Part shown: in pieces, positions 34,973-42,690 of the stretch
Position numbering within the stretch: the stretch's first letter is position 1
Layout: each line of letters opens with the position of its first letter
Source: Steroidobacteraceae bacterium
GTDB lineage: Bacteria; Pseudomonadota; Gammaproteobacteria; Steroidobacterales; Steroidobacteraceae
Length of the DNA stretch: 43,543 bases
Direction: 5' to 3'
Assembly: GCA_025458905.1 (NCBI GenBank)
Contig: JALORN010000026.1
Span: forward strand, 1 to 43,543
Notes under the pieces: model-generated
The model's database searches: none
What the model was told of the DNA's origin: nothing
Seen by the model: the letters and a program-made list of their open reading frames with translations, nothing else
Translations under genes and position numbers: made by a program

Positions 34973-36206
34973 AGGTCGAGAGCAGCACGGCGCCGATCGC
35001 GAGCACCGCGACGTGCGCCCAGAGGCTCTGGGCATAGCCGCCGGTGGCGTCGACCGAGGTCGCGGTCAGGATCGGGCCGACGCCGCCGCCGAGCGAGTAC
35101 AGCGAGTAGAACGTGCCGTAGATGCGGCTGTACTGCTTCATGCCGAAGTAGCGCGAGGTGAGGAAGGCGATCACGTCGACCTCGGCGCCGGCGGCGACCC
35201 CGATCAGCGCCGCGGCGACGAAGGCCGCGGTGCCGTCCGCGCCGAGCGCGAGCATCGCGATGCCGACGATCGGCGCGACCAGGAACGACAGCGCGACCCG
35301 CGGCGCGAAGAAGCGGTCCATCAGCCAGCCCGTGACCAGGCGCCCCACCAGCAGCCCGGCGAAGATGGTCGACTGCGCCGCGGCTGCCGCGTCCGGGGCG
35401 ACCCCGCGGCCGCGCAGCAGCGGCACGAGGTGCAGCATCATCGCCTGCAGCGACAGGCCGACCAGGAAGAAAGTCACCAGCATCAGCCAGAAGGTCCAGT
35501 CGCGCCGCGCCTCGGCGAAGGTCGCGCCGGTCGAGGCGAACACCGCGGCCTCGCGCTCGAGGTCGGCGCCCGGCGGCTCGCCGTCCGGCGCGAGGCCGAG
35601 CTGTGCCGGGGTGTCGCGGATCGTCAGGGCCATGGCGGGCAGGGTGACGACGAGCAGCAGGCCCGCGAGGCCGACGTAGGCGAGCCGCCAGCCGAAGCCG
35701 TCGATCAGCGCCTGGCACAGCAGCGGCAGCGCGACGCCGCCGAGGCCCACTCCTGCGAGCGCGACGCCGAGCGCGAGCCCGCGGCGGCGGTCGAACCAGC
35801 TGGCGATCACGCGGGCGAACGCCACGTGGGTCGTGCCGAGCCCGAGCGCGCCGAGCGCAACGTAGCGTGCGTAGAAGCCGGCCAGCGAGCCGTCGAGGAA
35901 ATAGAACGAGGCGAGCACCAGGGCCTCGAGCACGAACGACGCCAGGATCACGCGCCGCGCGCCGTAGCGGTCGACGAAGCCACCGACGGTCGGCGAGAGC
36001 AGCGCCGCGGTCAGCGTCACGGCGAGCGGCGCCCAGAAGGGCGCGCTGGCGCTCCAGCCGAAAGCCTCGCGGATCGGCCCGACGAAGATGCTGAAGGTCG
36101 CGGCGACCACCGTCGCGATGCTGCAGGCGAGGCCGAAGCCGGAGGCGATGGCGATCACCCAGCCGTGGAAGAAGGGGGCGTGGCCGGCGCGGGTCGTGCT
36201 GGACAT
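34932..36206 (-). CDS. MFS transporter, OFA/monocarboxylate-like
   Basis: The 424-residue protein begins 'FFHGWVIAIASGFGLACSIATVVAATFSIFVGPI', typical of the oxalate/formate and monocarboxylate MFS groups. It has about 12 helices, 'DRYGARRV' after helix 2 and 'RYFGMKQYSRIYGTFYSLYSLGGGVGP' in the second half. It probably moves a small carboxylate; substrate unknown. A TATAGT -10 ends only seven bases before the ATG, so the transcript may be leaderless. It overlaps btuM tail-to-tail by 41 bases and is not part of that operon. Confidence 0.88.
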   Translation of the reverse strand: MSSTTRAGHAPFFHGWVIAIASGFGLACSIATVVAATFSIFVGPIREAFGWSASAPFWAPLAVTLTAALLSPTVGGFVDRYGARRVILASFVLEALVLASFYFLDGSLAGFYARYVALGALGLGTTHVAFARVIASWFDRRRGLALGVALAGVGLGGVALPLLCQALIDGFGWRLAYVGLAGLLLVVTLPAMALTIRDTPAQLGLAPDGEPPGADLEREAAVFASTGATFAEARRDWTFWLMLVTFFLVGLSLQAMMLHLVPLLRGRGVAPDAAAAAQSTIFAGLLVGRLVTGWLMDRFFAPRVALSFLVAPIVGIAMLALGADGTAAFVAAALIGVAAGAEVDVIAFLTSRYFGMKQYSRIYGTFYSLYSLGGGVGPILTATSVDATGGYAQSLWAHVAVLAIGAVLLSTFRRFPDLGLRAGH

Positions 36207-36213
36207 GCGCCCG

Positions 36214-36243
36214 ACTATAGCGAGCGCGCGTGCGGCGTCTCCA
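36214..36243 (-). promoter_or_regulatory. Possible leaderless promoter of the OFA-like MFS gene
   Basis: On the minus strand TGGAGA (4 of 6 to -35) and TATAGT are 18 bases apart, and the ATG follows the -10 after seven bases. The palindromic CTATAG could also serve the divergent SDR. Confidence 0.4.
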
Positions 36244-36319
36244 GCGATGCGCGCTGGCCTTCACGGGGTGGCCGCGCAAGAATCGCGCCACCCGCATCGA
36301 GCGGGACAGGGAGGCGAGC

Positions 36320-37198
36320 ATGGCGGATCACGACGGAACGCGACGATGGTTGATCGGCGGCGCAGGTGTGGGCCTGGCGATGGCCGGCGGCTGGCCTGCG
36401 CCCGGCGCCGGCGCGAGCAGCGCGGGCGAGGCGGCGCGCACGGGACGCGGGCGGCGCTTCGACGGCAAGGTCGCCCTGGTGACCGGCGCGACCTCCGGCA
36501 TGGGCGCGGTCACCGCCCGCGCGCTCGCGGCCGAGGGCGCCCGCGTGGTGTTCTGCGGCCGGCGCGTCGAGGAGGGACGCGCGGTGGAGAAGTCCATCCG
36601 CGAGGCCGGTGGCGAGGCGACGTTCGTCGCGACCGACGTCACGCGCGAGGACCAGGTGCAGGCGCTGCTCGCGGCGGTCGAGGCGCGGCACGGGCGCCTC
36701 GACTTCGCGTTCAACAACGTCGGCACCGGCGGCGGCCAGGCGCCGCTGCACCAGCTGTCCACGGCCGACTTCCAGCTCGTGATGCAGACCAACCTGCTCG
36801 GCAGCTTCCTGCAGGTCAAGTACGAGGTGCCGCTGATGCTGAAGTCCGGCGGTGGATCGATCGTCGGCAACAGCTCGATCGCGGGCCTGCGCTACCTTCC
36901 CAACCTGTCGCACTACACCGCGGCGAAGCACGGCCTGATCGGCATGTACTGCGCGGCGGCGATCGAGTACGCGAAGCAGGGCATCCGCGTCAACGTCGTC
37001 TGCCCCGGCTTCATCAAGACCGAGAAGGCGATGAAGGTGGCCGGGGGCAACGAGAAGCTGTTCGATGCGCGGATCCCGATGGGCCGCATCGGCCAGTCCG
37101 AGGACGTCTCCGATGCCGTGCTCTGGCTGTTCTCGGACGAGTCGCGCTACGTGACCGGCGCGGTGATCCCGATCGACGGCGGGCAGTCGGTGCTCTGA
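36320..37198 (+). CDS. Tat-exported classical short-chain dehydrogenase/reductase
   Basis: The 292-residue protein is a complete classical SDR after residue 48. It has cofactor motif T-G-A-T-S-G-M-G (55-62), 'FNNVG', catalytic S186, Y199 and K203 (YTAAK) and 'PGFIKTE'. It is preceded by 'TRRWLIGGAGVGLAMAGG', a Tat-type signal. An exported NAD(P)-dependent enzyme is unusual. The signal may carry a folded holoenzyme or may tether it. AGGGAGG lies about eight bases before the ATG. No operon partner is evident. Confidence 0.85.
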   Translation: MADHDGTRRWLIGGAGVGLAMAGGWPAPGAGASSAGEAARTGRGRRFDGKVALVTGATSGMGAVTARALAAEGARVVFCGRRVEEGRAVEKSIREAGGEATFVATDVTREDQVQALLAAVEARHGRLDFAFNNVGTGGGQAPLHQLSTADFQLVMQTNLLGSFLQVKYEVPLMLKSGGGSIVGNSSIAGLRYLPNLSHYTAAKHGLIGMYCAAAIEYAKQGIRVNVVCPGFIKTEKAMKVAGGNEKLFDARIPMGRIGQSEDVSDAVLWLFSDESRYVTGAVIPIDGGQSVL

Positions 37199-37227
37199 GG
37201 GGGACGCGGCGTGGTGCGCCTCGTGCG

Positions 37228-37668
37228 TCAGCGCGGTGCGGGGTCGTCGCGGCCGTCGGTCGGCCGCGAGAGCGGCTCGAGGCTCCTGAAGTAGCAGCGC
37301 GTGCCATCCGGCAGCATGATCCCGGCGAAGCGGTCGACGGAGCGTTCCCCGCGAGTCACGAAGGCGATGGTCCCGGCGACCTTAAGGCCGATGCACGTGC
37401 CCATCAGCCTTGCCCGGTAACGCCGGCCGTCGCTGGTACGGATCATCAGCGTTCCGTCGGGCAGCGCTTGCCACCCGTCGATGCCATGACCCTCGATGCC
37501 GCGCCCGTGGAGCGCCTCGCCCTGGAGGGCGTGGCCCGGCACCACCGCGCCCGGTGCAACGGCTGGCGGCGACTGATCGGCACGGGCGACGGGAATCGCG
37601 AGGATCGCCGCGAGCGCGAGGACCCGTGGCCGGGCCCGGCATCGCGCGTCTGCGGCGTCTCGCTCCAT
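37228..37668 (-). CDS. Small exported DUF6491-like protein
   Basis: The 146-residue protein has a signal-like N terminus ('VLALAAILAIPVARA') and a compact C-terminal region: 'GWQALPDGTLMIRTSDGRRYRARLMGTCIGL' followed by 'RCYFRSLEPL' with a second cysteine. This pattern fits the DUF6491 family of small periplasmic or lipoprotein-like proteins. No function is known. It lies 31 bases after the TRAP binding-protein gene on the same strand and may share its transcript. Confidence 0.6.
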   Translation of the reverse strand: MERDAADARCRARPRVLALAAILAIPVARADQSPPAVAPGAVVPGHALQGEALHGRGIEGHGIDGWQALPDGTLMIRTSDGRRYRARLMGTCIGLKVAGTIAFVTRGERSVDRFAGIMLPDGTRCYFRSLEPLSRPTDGRDDPAPR

Positions 37669-37699
37669 GGGCTGGCAGACCGCGGCAGGGCGCCGAAGT

Positions 37700-38770
37700 T
37701 CAACCGCTGGCCGCCGCGCCACCCGTGTTGCGTGCGGCGAAGGCCTTGCGCGCCTCCTGGATGCCGGCGTAGACACGCCGTGCCTCCGGGCCGGAGGCCC
37801 GCAGCAATTCGTCGTGCGTCGGGCGCAGCGCGGCCACCCATTGGGCGCGCTGCGCCGGCGCGAGCCGGTGCACGCGGAAACGCAGTTGCGGCGCCTGCGC
37901 ATAGTCCGCCTCGATCTCGGCGCACACGTCGCGGCGGATCTGCTGCGCCGTCGGATAGGCGGCGCGCAGGATCTTCTGGTGACGCGGCTCGAGACGGTCC
38001 CACCAGCGCTTGTCGGCCACGATCATCGACATCGCGAGGCTGTGGTCGGTGACCGTGAGGTGCGGCGCCTCCGGTGCGGTGCCGGTGCGCGAGTACAGGG
38101 TCACGCCGTTCTCGCCCGCCTCGATCAGCCCGGTCTGCAGCGACGGGATGATGTCCGGGAACGGCAACGGGATCAGGTCCGCGCCGAGCGCGCGTCCGAG
38201 CAGCTCGGCGCTCTTGCTGGCCGCGACCCGGAAGCGCACGCCGCGCGCGTCGGCCGGCACCAGGATCGGCTTGCGCCGGCTCCAGACCTGCTGGAAGCCG
38301 AGGTCGTACATCACGATCAGCTCGAGCCCGCGCCGGGCGAACAGCTGCGCGTACTCGCGCGCGAGATAGGTGTCGATGACGTAGTCCGACTCCTGCCGGC
38401 TCTCGAACAGGTAGGGCATGTAGACCAGCGCCATCTCCGGGACCACCGTCGAGGCGATCAGCGCGGAGAGGTTCGCGACCTGCACGCGGCCGCGGCGCAG
38501 GCCCGAGACCAGGTTTTCCTCGGCCCCGAGCTCGCCGTGGATCAGCAGCTTCACGCCGATCTCGCCTGCGCCGGCCGCGACCGCGCGCTGCGCGAAGGCC
38601 TGCCAGTGCTGCTCGCCGATCGTGCCGCGGAACGAGGTGCCGCCGACCACCAGCTGCACTTTCGGGGCGGCGCGCGCAGGCCAGGCGGCGGCTGCCGCGC
38701 AGGCGGCGAGCGCGCGGATCGTGCTGCGTCGGGACCGGTGCGGCGTCCGGGGTCTCGGGGAATGCGGCAT
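37700..38770 (-). CDS. TRAP transporter substrate-binding protein (DctP family)
   Basis: The 356-residue protein has a signal peptide and DctP-family features: 'GVRFRVAASKSAELLGRALGADLIPLPFPDIIPSLQTGLIEAGENG', with the conserved Arg that binds a carboxylate ligand. It should deliver an organic acid to a DctQM membrane pair, but no dctQ or dctM gene lies in the window, so it is an orphan here. A perfect TATAAT -10 lies about 33 bases upstream of the start. The DUF6491-like gene follows. Confidence 0.88.
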   Translation of the reverse strand: MPHSPRPRTPHRSRRSTIRALAACAAAAAWPARAAPKVQLVVGGTSFRGTIGEQHWQAFAQRAVAAGAGEIGVKLLIHGELGAEENLVSGLRRGRVQVANLSALIASTVVPEMALVYMPYLFESRQESDYVIDTYLAREYAQLFARRGLELIVMYDLGFQQVWSRRKPILVPADARGVRFRVAASKSAELLGRALGADLIPLPFPDIIPSLQTGLIEAGENGVTLYSRTGTAPEAPHLTVTDHSLAMSMIVADKRWWDRLEPRHQKILRAAYPTAQQIRRDVCAEIEADYAQAPQLRFRVHRLAPAQRAQWVAALRPTHDELLRASGPEARRVYAGIQEARKAFAARNTGGAAASG

Positions 38771-38802
38771 GGCGCTCGCCGTGGTCCGTCGTGAGGAGTC
38801 CG

Positions 38803-38808
38803 ATTATA
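38803..38808 (-). promoter_or_regulatory. -10 element of the TRAP binding-protein gene
   Basis: TATAAT on the minus strand lies about 33 bases before the ATG. The -35 region is poor. Confidence 0.45.
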
Positions 38809-38945
38809 GAGGCCGCGCCGCCACGATCTGCCACGAAGCACCGAGGGTCCGCCCCGATGGCGCCACTGCCGCGGCGGGCGATGGTGTGGAAATGGCCCCA
38901 CGGGCGGGACGACTCCTCCTCACTGACCCCCCGCCGGAGACGACC

Positions 38946-39623
38946 ATGAACAGCCTGGCCTTGCCCCTCGTCTCGACTGCCGTCCGCACTGGTGCTGCAA
39001 TCGCCGCAGCACTGTTGTGCGTCGCCACGGCGACGCCTGCCCGCGCCGCCGAGCCCCGTGCCTCGCGCCCCGAGTCGGTAGGGGTGGCGAGCGGCTTCGC
39101 CGTCGGCGCCGCCGCCGGCGGGCCGATCGGTGCCCTGGTGGGCGCCGCCGCCGGCGGCTGGCTCGGCGACCGGATGCACCGCGAGAGCCGTGCGCACGCG
39201 ACGGCGCGCGAGCGACTCGCGCTGGCCGAGCAGCGCGGCGATGGCCTGGTCCTGAACCTGATGTTCCGCACCGGGGAGGGGGGCCTGCGCCCCGAGGACC
39301 TCACGCTGCTCGAGCGCTTCGCCACGATCGCCGCCGCGACTCCCGGGGCGCGCGTCCACGTCACCGGCTCGGCCGATCCGCGCGGCGCGGCGGAGTACAA
39401 CGCGGCGCTCGCCGCCCGCCGCGCGACGGGCGTCGCGTCGCGGCTGATCGCTGCCGGGCTGCCGCCCGCCTCGCTCGTCGTCGGTTCCGAGGTCGCGGCC
39501 GCGCCGGACGCGGCCGCGGCGGCTCCTCCGGATCTCGACGGGTTCGCGTTCCTGCGCCGCGTGACGCTGCGCATCGAAGTGCCACGGGGGCAGGCCGAGG
39601 CGACGCTGGCGCAACGCCGCTGA
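38946..39623 (+). CDS. OmpA-like protein with glycine-zipper segment
   Basis: The 225-residue protein has a signal peptide ('ATPARA'), then a glycine-zipper-like stretch 'GVASGFAVGAAAGGPIGALV' (about 46-65), then an OmpA C-terminal domain ('VHVTGSADPRGAAEYNAALAARRATGVASRL') with the peptidoglycan-binding pattern. It should tether to peptidoglycan in the periplasm. The zipper-plus-OmpA layout recalls proteobacterial sortase-associated OmpA proteins, but no sortase is nearby, so I do not use that name. CGGAG precedes the ATG. Confidence 0.82.
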   Translation: MNSLALPLVSTAVRTGAAIAAALLCVATATPARAAEPRASRPESVGVASGFAVGAAAGGPIGALVGAAAGGWLGDRMHRESRAHATARERLALAEQRGDGLVLNLMFRTGEGGLRPEDLTLLERFATIAAATPGARVHVTGSADPRGAAEYNAALAARRATGVASRLIAAGLPPASLVVGSEVAAAPDAAAAAPPDLDGFAFLRRVTLRIEVPRGQAEATLAQRR

Positions 39624-39766
39624 GTGGCAGGGGTCTGGGTCGGCGGCGCGACTCCGCCCGCCAGCGACTGCGGTGCAGCGCATGCCGACCCTACTCGTGG
39701 CCGCGCCCGGCGACGGTGGCTGCTAAGCTCTCGCCACGACCACCGATCGCGCCCGAGCCCCCATCC

Positions 39767-41266
39767 GTGAACACTGACGCCACGCCGCCGGACTGGCACG
39801 ACAGGGCCGCCGCGCTGCGTCCCGAGACCCGCGCCTTCATCGCCGGCCGCTACGTCGATGCGCAGGACGGCCGGACCTTCGACGACATCGGGCCGGCCGA
39901 CGGCCGCAGGCTCGCGGCGGTCGCGTCCTGCGACACCGCCGACGTCGAGGCGGCGGTCGCGAGCGCGCGCGCCGCGTTCGACGGCGGCCGCTGGTCGCAG
40001 ATGCCGCCCGCCAGCCGCAAGCGCGTGCTGCTGCGCTTCGCCGAGCTGTTGCTCGCGCACCGCGACGAGCTCGCCCTGCTCGAGACGCTCGACATGGGCA
40101 AGCCGATCGCCGACAGCCTGAAGATCGACGTGCCCTCGGCGGCGCGCTGCATCCAGTGGTATGCGGAGTCGATCGACAAGCTCTACGACGAGGTGGCGCC
40201 GACGGGCCCGCGCTCGCTGGCGACGATCACGCGCGAGCCGGTCGGCGTGGTCGGCGCGATCGTGCCGTGGAACTTCCCGCTGGTCATGGCGGCCTGGAAG
40301 ATCGGCCCGGTGCTGGCAGCCGGCAACTCCCTGGTGCTGAAACCCTCGGAGAAGTCGCCACTGACCGCGATCCGCATCGCCGCGCTCGCGGTCGAGGCGG
40401 GCGTGCCCGAGGGTGTGTTCAACGTCGTCCCGGGACTCGGCCACACCGCCGGCAAGGCGCTGGCGAGCTCCATGGACGTCGACTGCATCGCCTTCACCGG
40501 CTCCACCGAGACCGGCAAGCGGGTGATGCAGTACGCCGCACGGTCGAACCTCAAGCGCGTCGGGCTCGAGTGCGGCGGCAAGTCGCCGAACATCGTCATG
40601 GCCGACTGCCCGGACCTCGACAAGGCGGCCACCGCGGCCGCGTTCGCGATCTTCTTCAACCAGGGCGAGATGTGCTCCGCGGGCTCGCGCCTGCTGGTCG
40701 ACCAGCGCATCAAGGACGAGCTGCTCGGGCGCATCGCGGTCGTCGCCCGCAAGCTCGCACCCGGCGACCCGCTCGACCCCTCGACCCGCCTCGGCGCGAT
40801 CGTCGACGAGGCGCAGCTGCGCCGGGTGCTCGACTACGTCGACACGGGCCGCGCCGAGGGCGCGACGCTGCGCCTCGGCGGCCGGCGCGTGCGCGAGCAG
40901 AGCGGCGGCTACTACGTCGAGCCGACGGTCTTCGACGACGTCGCGCCCGGCATGCGCATCGCGCGCGAGGAGATCTTCGGCCCGGTGCTCGCCACGCTGA
41001 CGTTCCGCGACGCGGAGGAGGCGATCCGCATCGCCAACGACGTGGTCTACGGGCTCGCCGCCGCGGTCTGGACGCGCGACCTCAAGACCGCGCACCGCGC
41101 CGCGCGCGCGCTGCGCGCCGGCATGGTGTACGTCAACTGCTACGACGCCGACGACATCACGGTGCCCTTCGGCGGCTACAAGCAGTCGGGCTTCGGCCGC
41201 GACAAGTCGCTGCATGCCTTCGACAAGTACACCGAGCTGAAGACCACCTGGATCGACCTCGGTTGA
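39767..41266 (+). CDS. NAD(P)+ aldehyde dehydrogenase, PuuC-like
   Basis: The 499-residue protein has the catalytic set N169 ('PWNF'), E268 ('LECGGKSPN') and C303 ('NQGEMCSAGSR'), plus 'FTGSTETGK' for the cofactor. Length and sequence resemble gamma-glutamyl-aminobutyraldehyde dehydrogenase (PuuC) of the putrescine pathway, though no other puu gene is present, so the substrate is open. The start is a GTG at 39767, chosen from family length. The stop overlaps the TTG start of the next gene. Confidence 0.88.
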   Translation: MNTDATPPDWHDRAAALRPETRAFIAGRYVDAQDGRTFDDIGPADGRRLAAVASCDTADVEAAVASARAAFDGGRWSQMPPASRKRVLLRFAELLLAHRDELALLETLDMGKPIADSLKIDVPSAARCIQWYAESIDKLYDEVAPTGPRSLATITREPVGVVGAIVPWNFPLVMAAWKIGPVLAAGNSLVLKPSEKSPLTAIRIAALAVEAGVPEGVFNVVPGLGHTAGKALASSMDVDCIAFTGSTETGKRVMQYAARSNLKRVGLECGGKSPNIVMADCPDLDKAATAAAFAIFFNQGEMCSAGSRLLVDQRIKDELLGRIAVVARKLAPGDPLDPSTRLGAIVDEAQLRRVLDYVDTGRAEGATLRLGGRRVREQSGGYYVEPTVFDDVAPGMRIAREEIFGPVLATLTFRDAEEAIRIANDVVYGLAAAVWTRDLKTAHRAARALRAGMVYVNCYDADDITVPFGGYKQSGFGRDKSLHAFDKYTELKTTWIDLG

Positions 41267-42690
41267 GCACCCCCCGACACGACTCGCCGCTCGCGTTCGT
41301 CGACGTCGAGACCACCGGCGGCCATCCCGGCTGGCACCGGATCACCGAGATCGCGATCGTCGCGCTGCGCGATGGTGCGGTGGAGTGGGAATGGAGCTCG
41401 CTGGTGAACCCCGGCGCCTCGATCCCGCCCTCGATCCAGGCGCTGACCGGCATCACCGACGAGATGGTGGCCGGGGCGCCGCGCTTCGAGCAGCTCGCGC
41501 CCGAGGTCCTCGAGCGCCTCGGGGGCCGCGTGTTCGTCGCGCACAACGTACGCTTCGACCACGGCTTCGTGCGCGCCGAGCTGCGTCGCGCCGGCCATGC
41601 GTTCGCGCCGCCGCAGCTGTGCACGGTGCGGCTGTCGCGCCACCTGTATGCCGACGGCGGCCGCCACAACCTCGATTCGGTGATGGCCCGGCACGGCATC
41701 GGGTGCGACGCCCGCCACCGTGCACTGCCGGATGCGCGGGTGCTGGCGCAGTTCTGGCAGGTGCTGCAGCGCGAGTGGTCGCCCGCCGAGCTGCAGGCCG
41801 CGATCGAGGTCGTGACGCGCCGTCCCACGCTGCCGCCGCAGGTCCCGCCCGAGGTGGTCGACGAGCTGCCCGAGGCCACGGGCGTCTATCGCTTCTACGG
41901 GGAGCAGGACGCGCTGATCTACGTCGGCAAGGCCAACAACATCCGCGACCGCGTGCTCGGGCACTTCGGCGGCGCGACCCGCGACGCCAAGTCGCAGCGG
42001 CTGTCGGCGCAGGTGCGCCGCATCGAGTGGACCGAGACCGCCGGCGAGCTCGGCGCGCTGCTGCTCGAGGCGCGCCTGGTGCGCGACCTCAAGCCTGTCT
42101 ACAACCGCCGCCTGCGCGGCGGCGAGTCCTGGACCTGGGTGGTCGAGGATGCCGGCACCGCGCCGCGCCTGGTCGAACTCGATGACTGGAACCCGGGGGC
42201 GGGCGGCGACGCCTTCGGCCTCTACCGTACCGAGAAACAGGCACGCGCGGCGCTCGCGAAGCGCGCGCGCGAGGCGCGTCTCTGCCTGCGCGTGCTCGGC
42301 CTCGAGGCGGGCGGCGCAGGCTCCTGCTTCGGCCACCAGGTCGGTCGCTGCGCCGGTGCCTGCATCGGCCAGGAGCCGCTGGCGCGCCATGCGCTGCGCC
42401 TGAAGCTCGCGCTCGCGCCGCAACGCCTGAAGTCCTGGCCCTATCGGGGACCCGTCGGCATCCACGAGACCAGCGCCCTGGGCCTGCGCCAGGTGCACGT
42501 CGTCGACCAGTGGCAGTACCTCGGCTCCCTGGCCGAGGACGAGGATGCCATGCCTGCCGGGCGGCCGGCGCGCTTCGACGCGGACGCGTACCGGATCCTC
42601 ACGCGCTACCTGAAGCCCGGGCTGCGCAGCGTGCGGCCGCTTTCGCCGCGGCCTGCAGCCCGGCGCGCGCCCGACCCGTCGGACCCTTGA
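41263..42690 (+). CDS. DEDDh exonuclease fused to GIY-YIG nuclease with UvrC-like cysteine cluster
   Basis: The 475-residue protein joins two nucleases. Residues 10-165 form a DnaQ-like 3'-5' exonuclease with D14, E16, D99, H152 and D157. Residues 203-285 form a GIY-YIG domain ('TGVYRFYG', 'YVGKA', E269, N281) like the UvrC N terminus and Cho. Residues 341-367 hold four cysteines (C341, C355, C363, C367). The last three match the C-x7-C-x3-C spacing of the UvrC iron-sulfur site. It probably acts in DNA repair. The start must be the TTG in the TTGA overlap, because the next start codons would remove the exonuclease Asp. Confidence 0.88.
   Translation: MSTPRHDSPLAFVDVETTGGHPGWHRITEIAIVALRDGAVEWEWSSLVNPGASIPPSIQALTGITDEMVAGAPRFEQLAPEVLERLGGRVFVAHNVRFDHGFVRAELRRAGHAFAPPQLCTVRLSRHLYADGGRHNLDSVMARHGIGCDARHRALPDARVLAQFWQVLQREWSPAELQAAIEVVTRRPTLPPQVPPEVVDELPEATGVYRFYGEQDALIYVGKANNIRDRVLGHFGGATRDAKSQRLSAQVRRIEWTETAGELGALLLEARLVRDLKPVYNRRLRGGESWTWVVEDAGTAPRLVELDDWNPGAGGDAFGLYRTEKQARAALAKRAREARLCLRVLGLEAGGAGSCFGHQVGRCAGACIGQEPLARHALRLKLALAPQRLKSWPYRGPVGIHETSALGLRQVHVVDQWQYLGSLAEDEDAMPAGRPARFDADAYRILTRYLKPGLRSVRPLSPRPAARRAPDPSDP

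Noticed and set aside
38946..39623. OmpA-like protein as part of a sortase system
   Set aside because: No sortase or LPXTG-type substrate is in the window; only the domain layout is similar.
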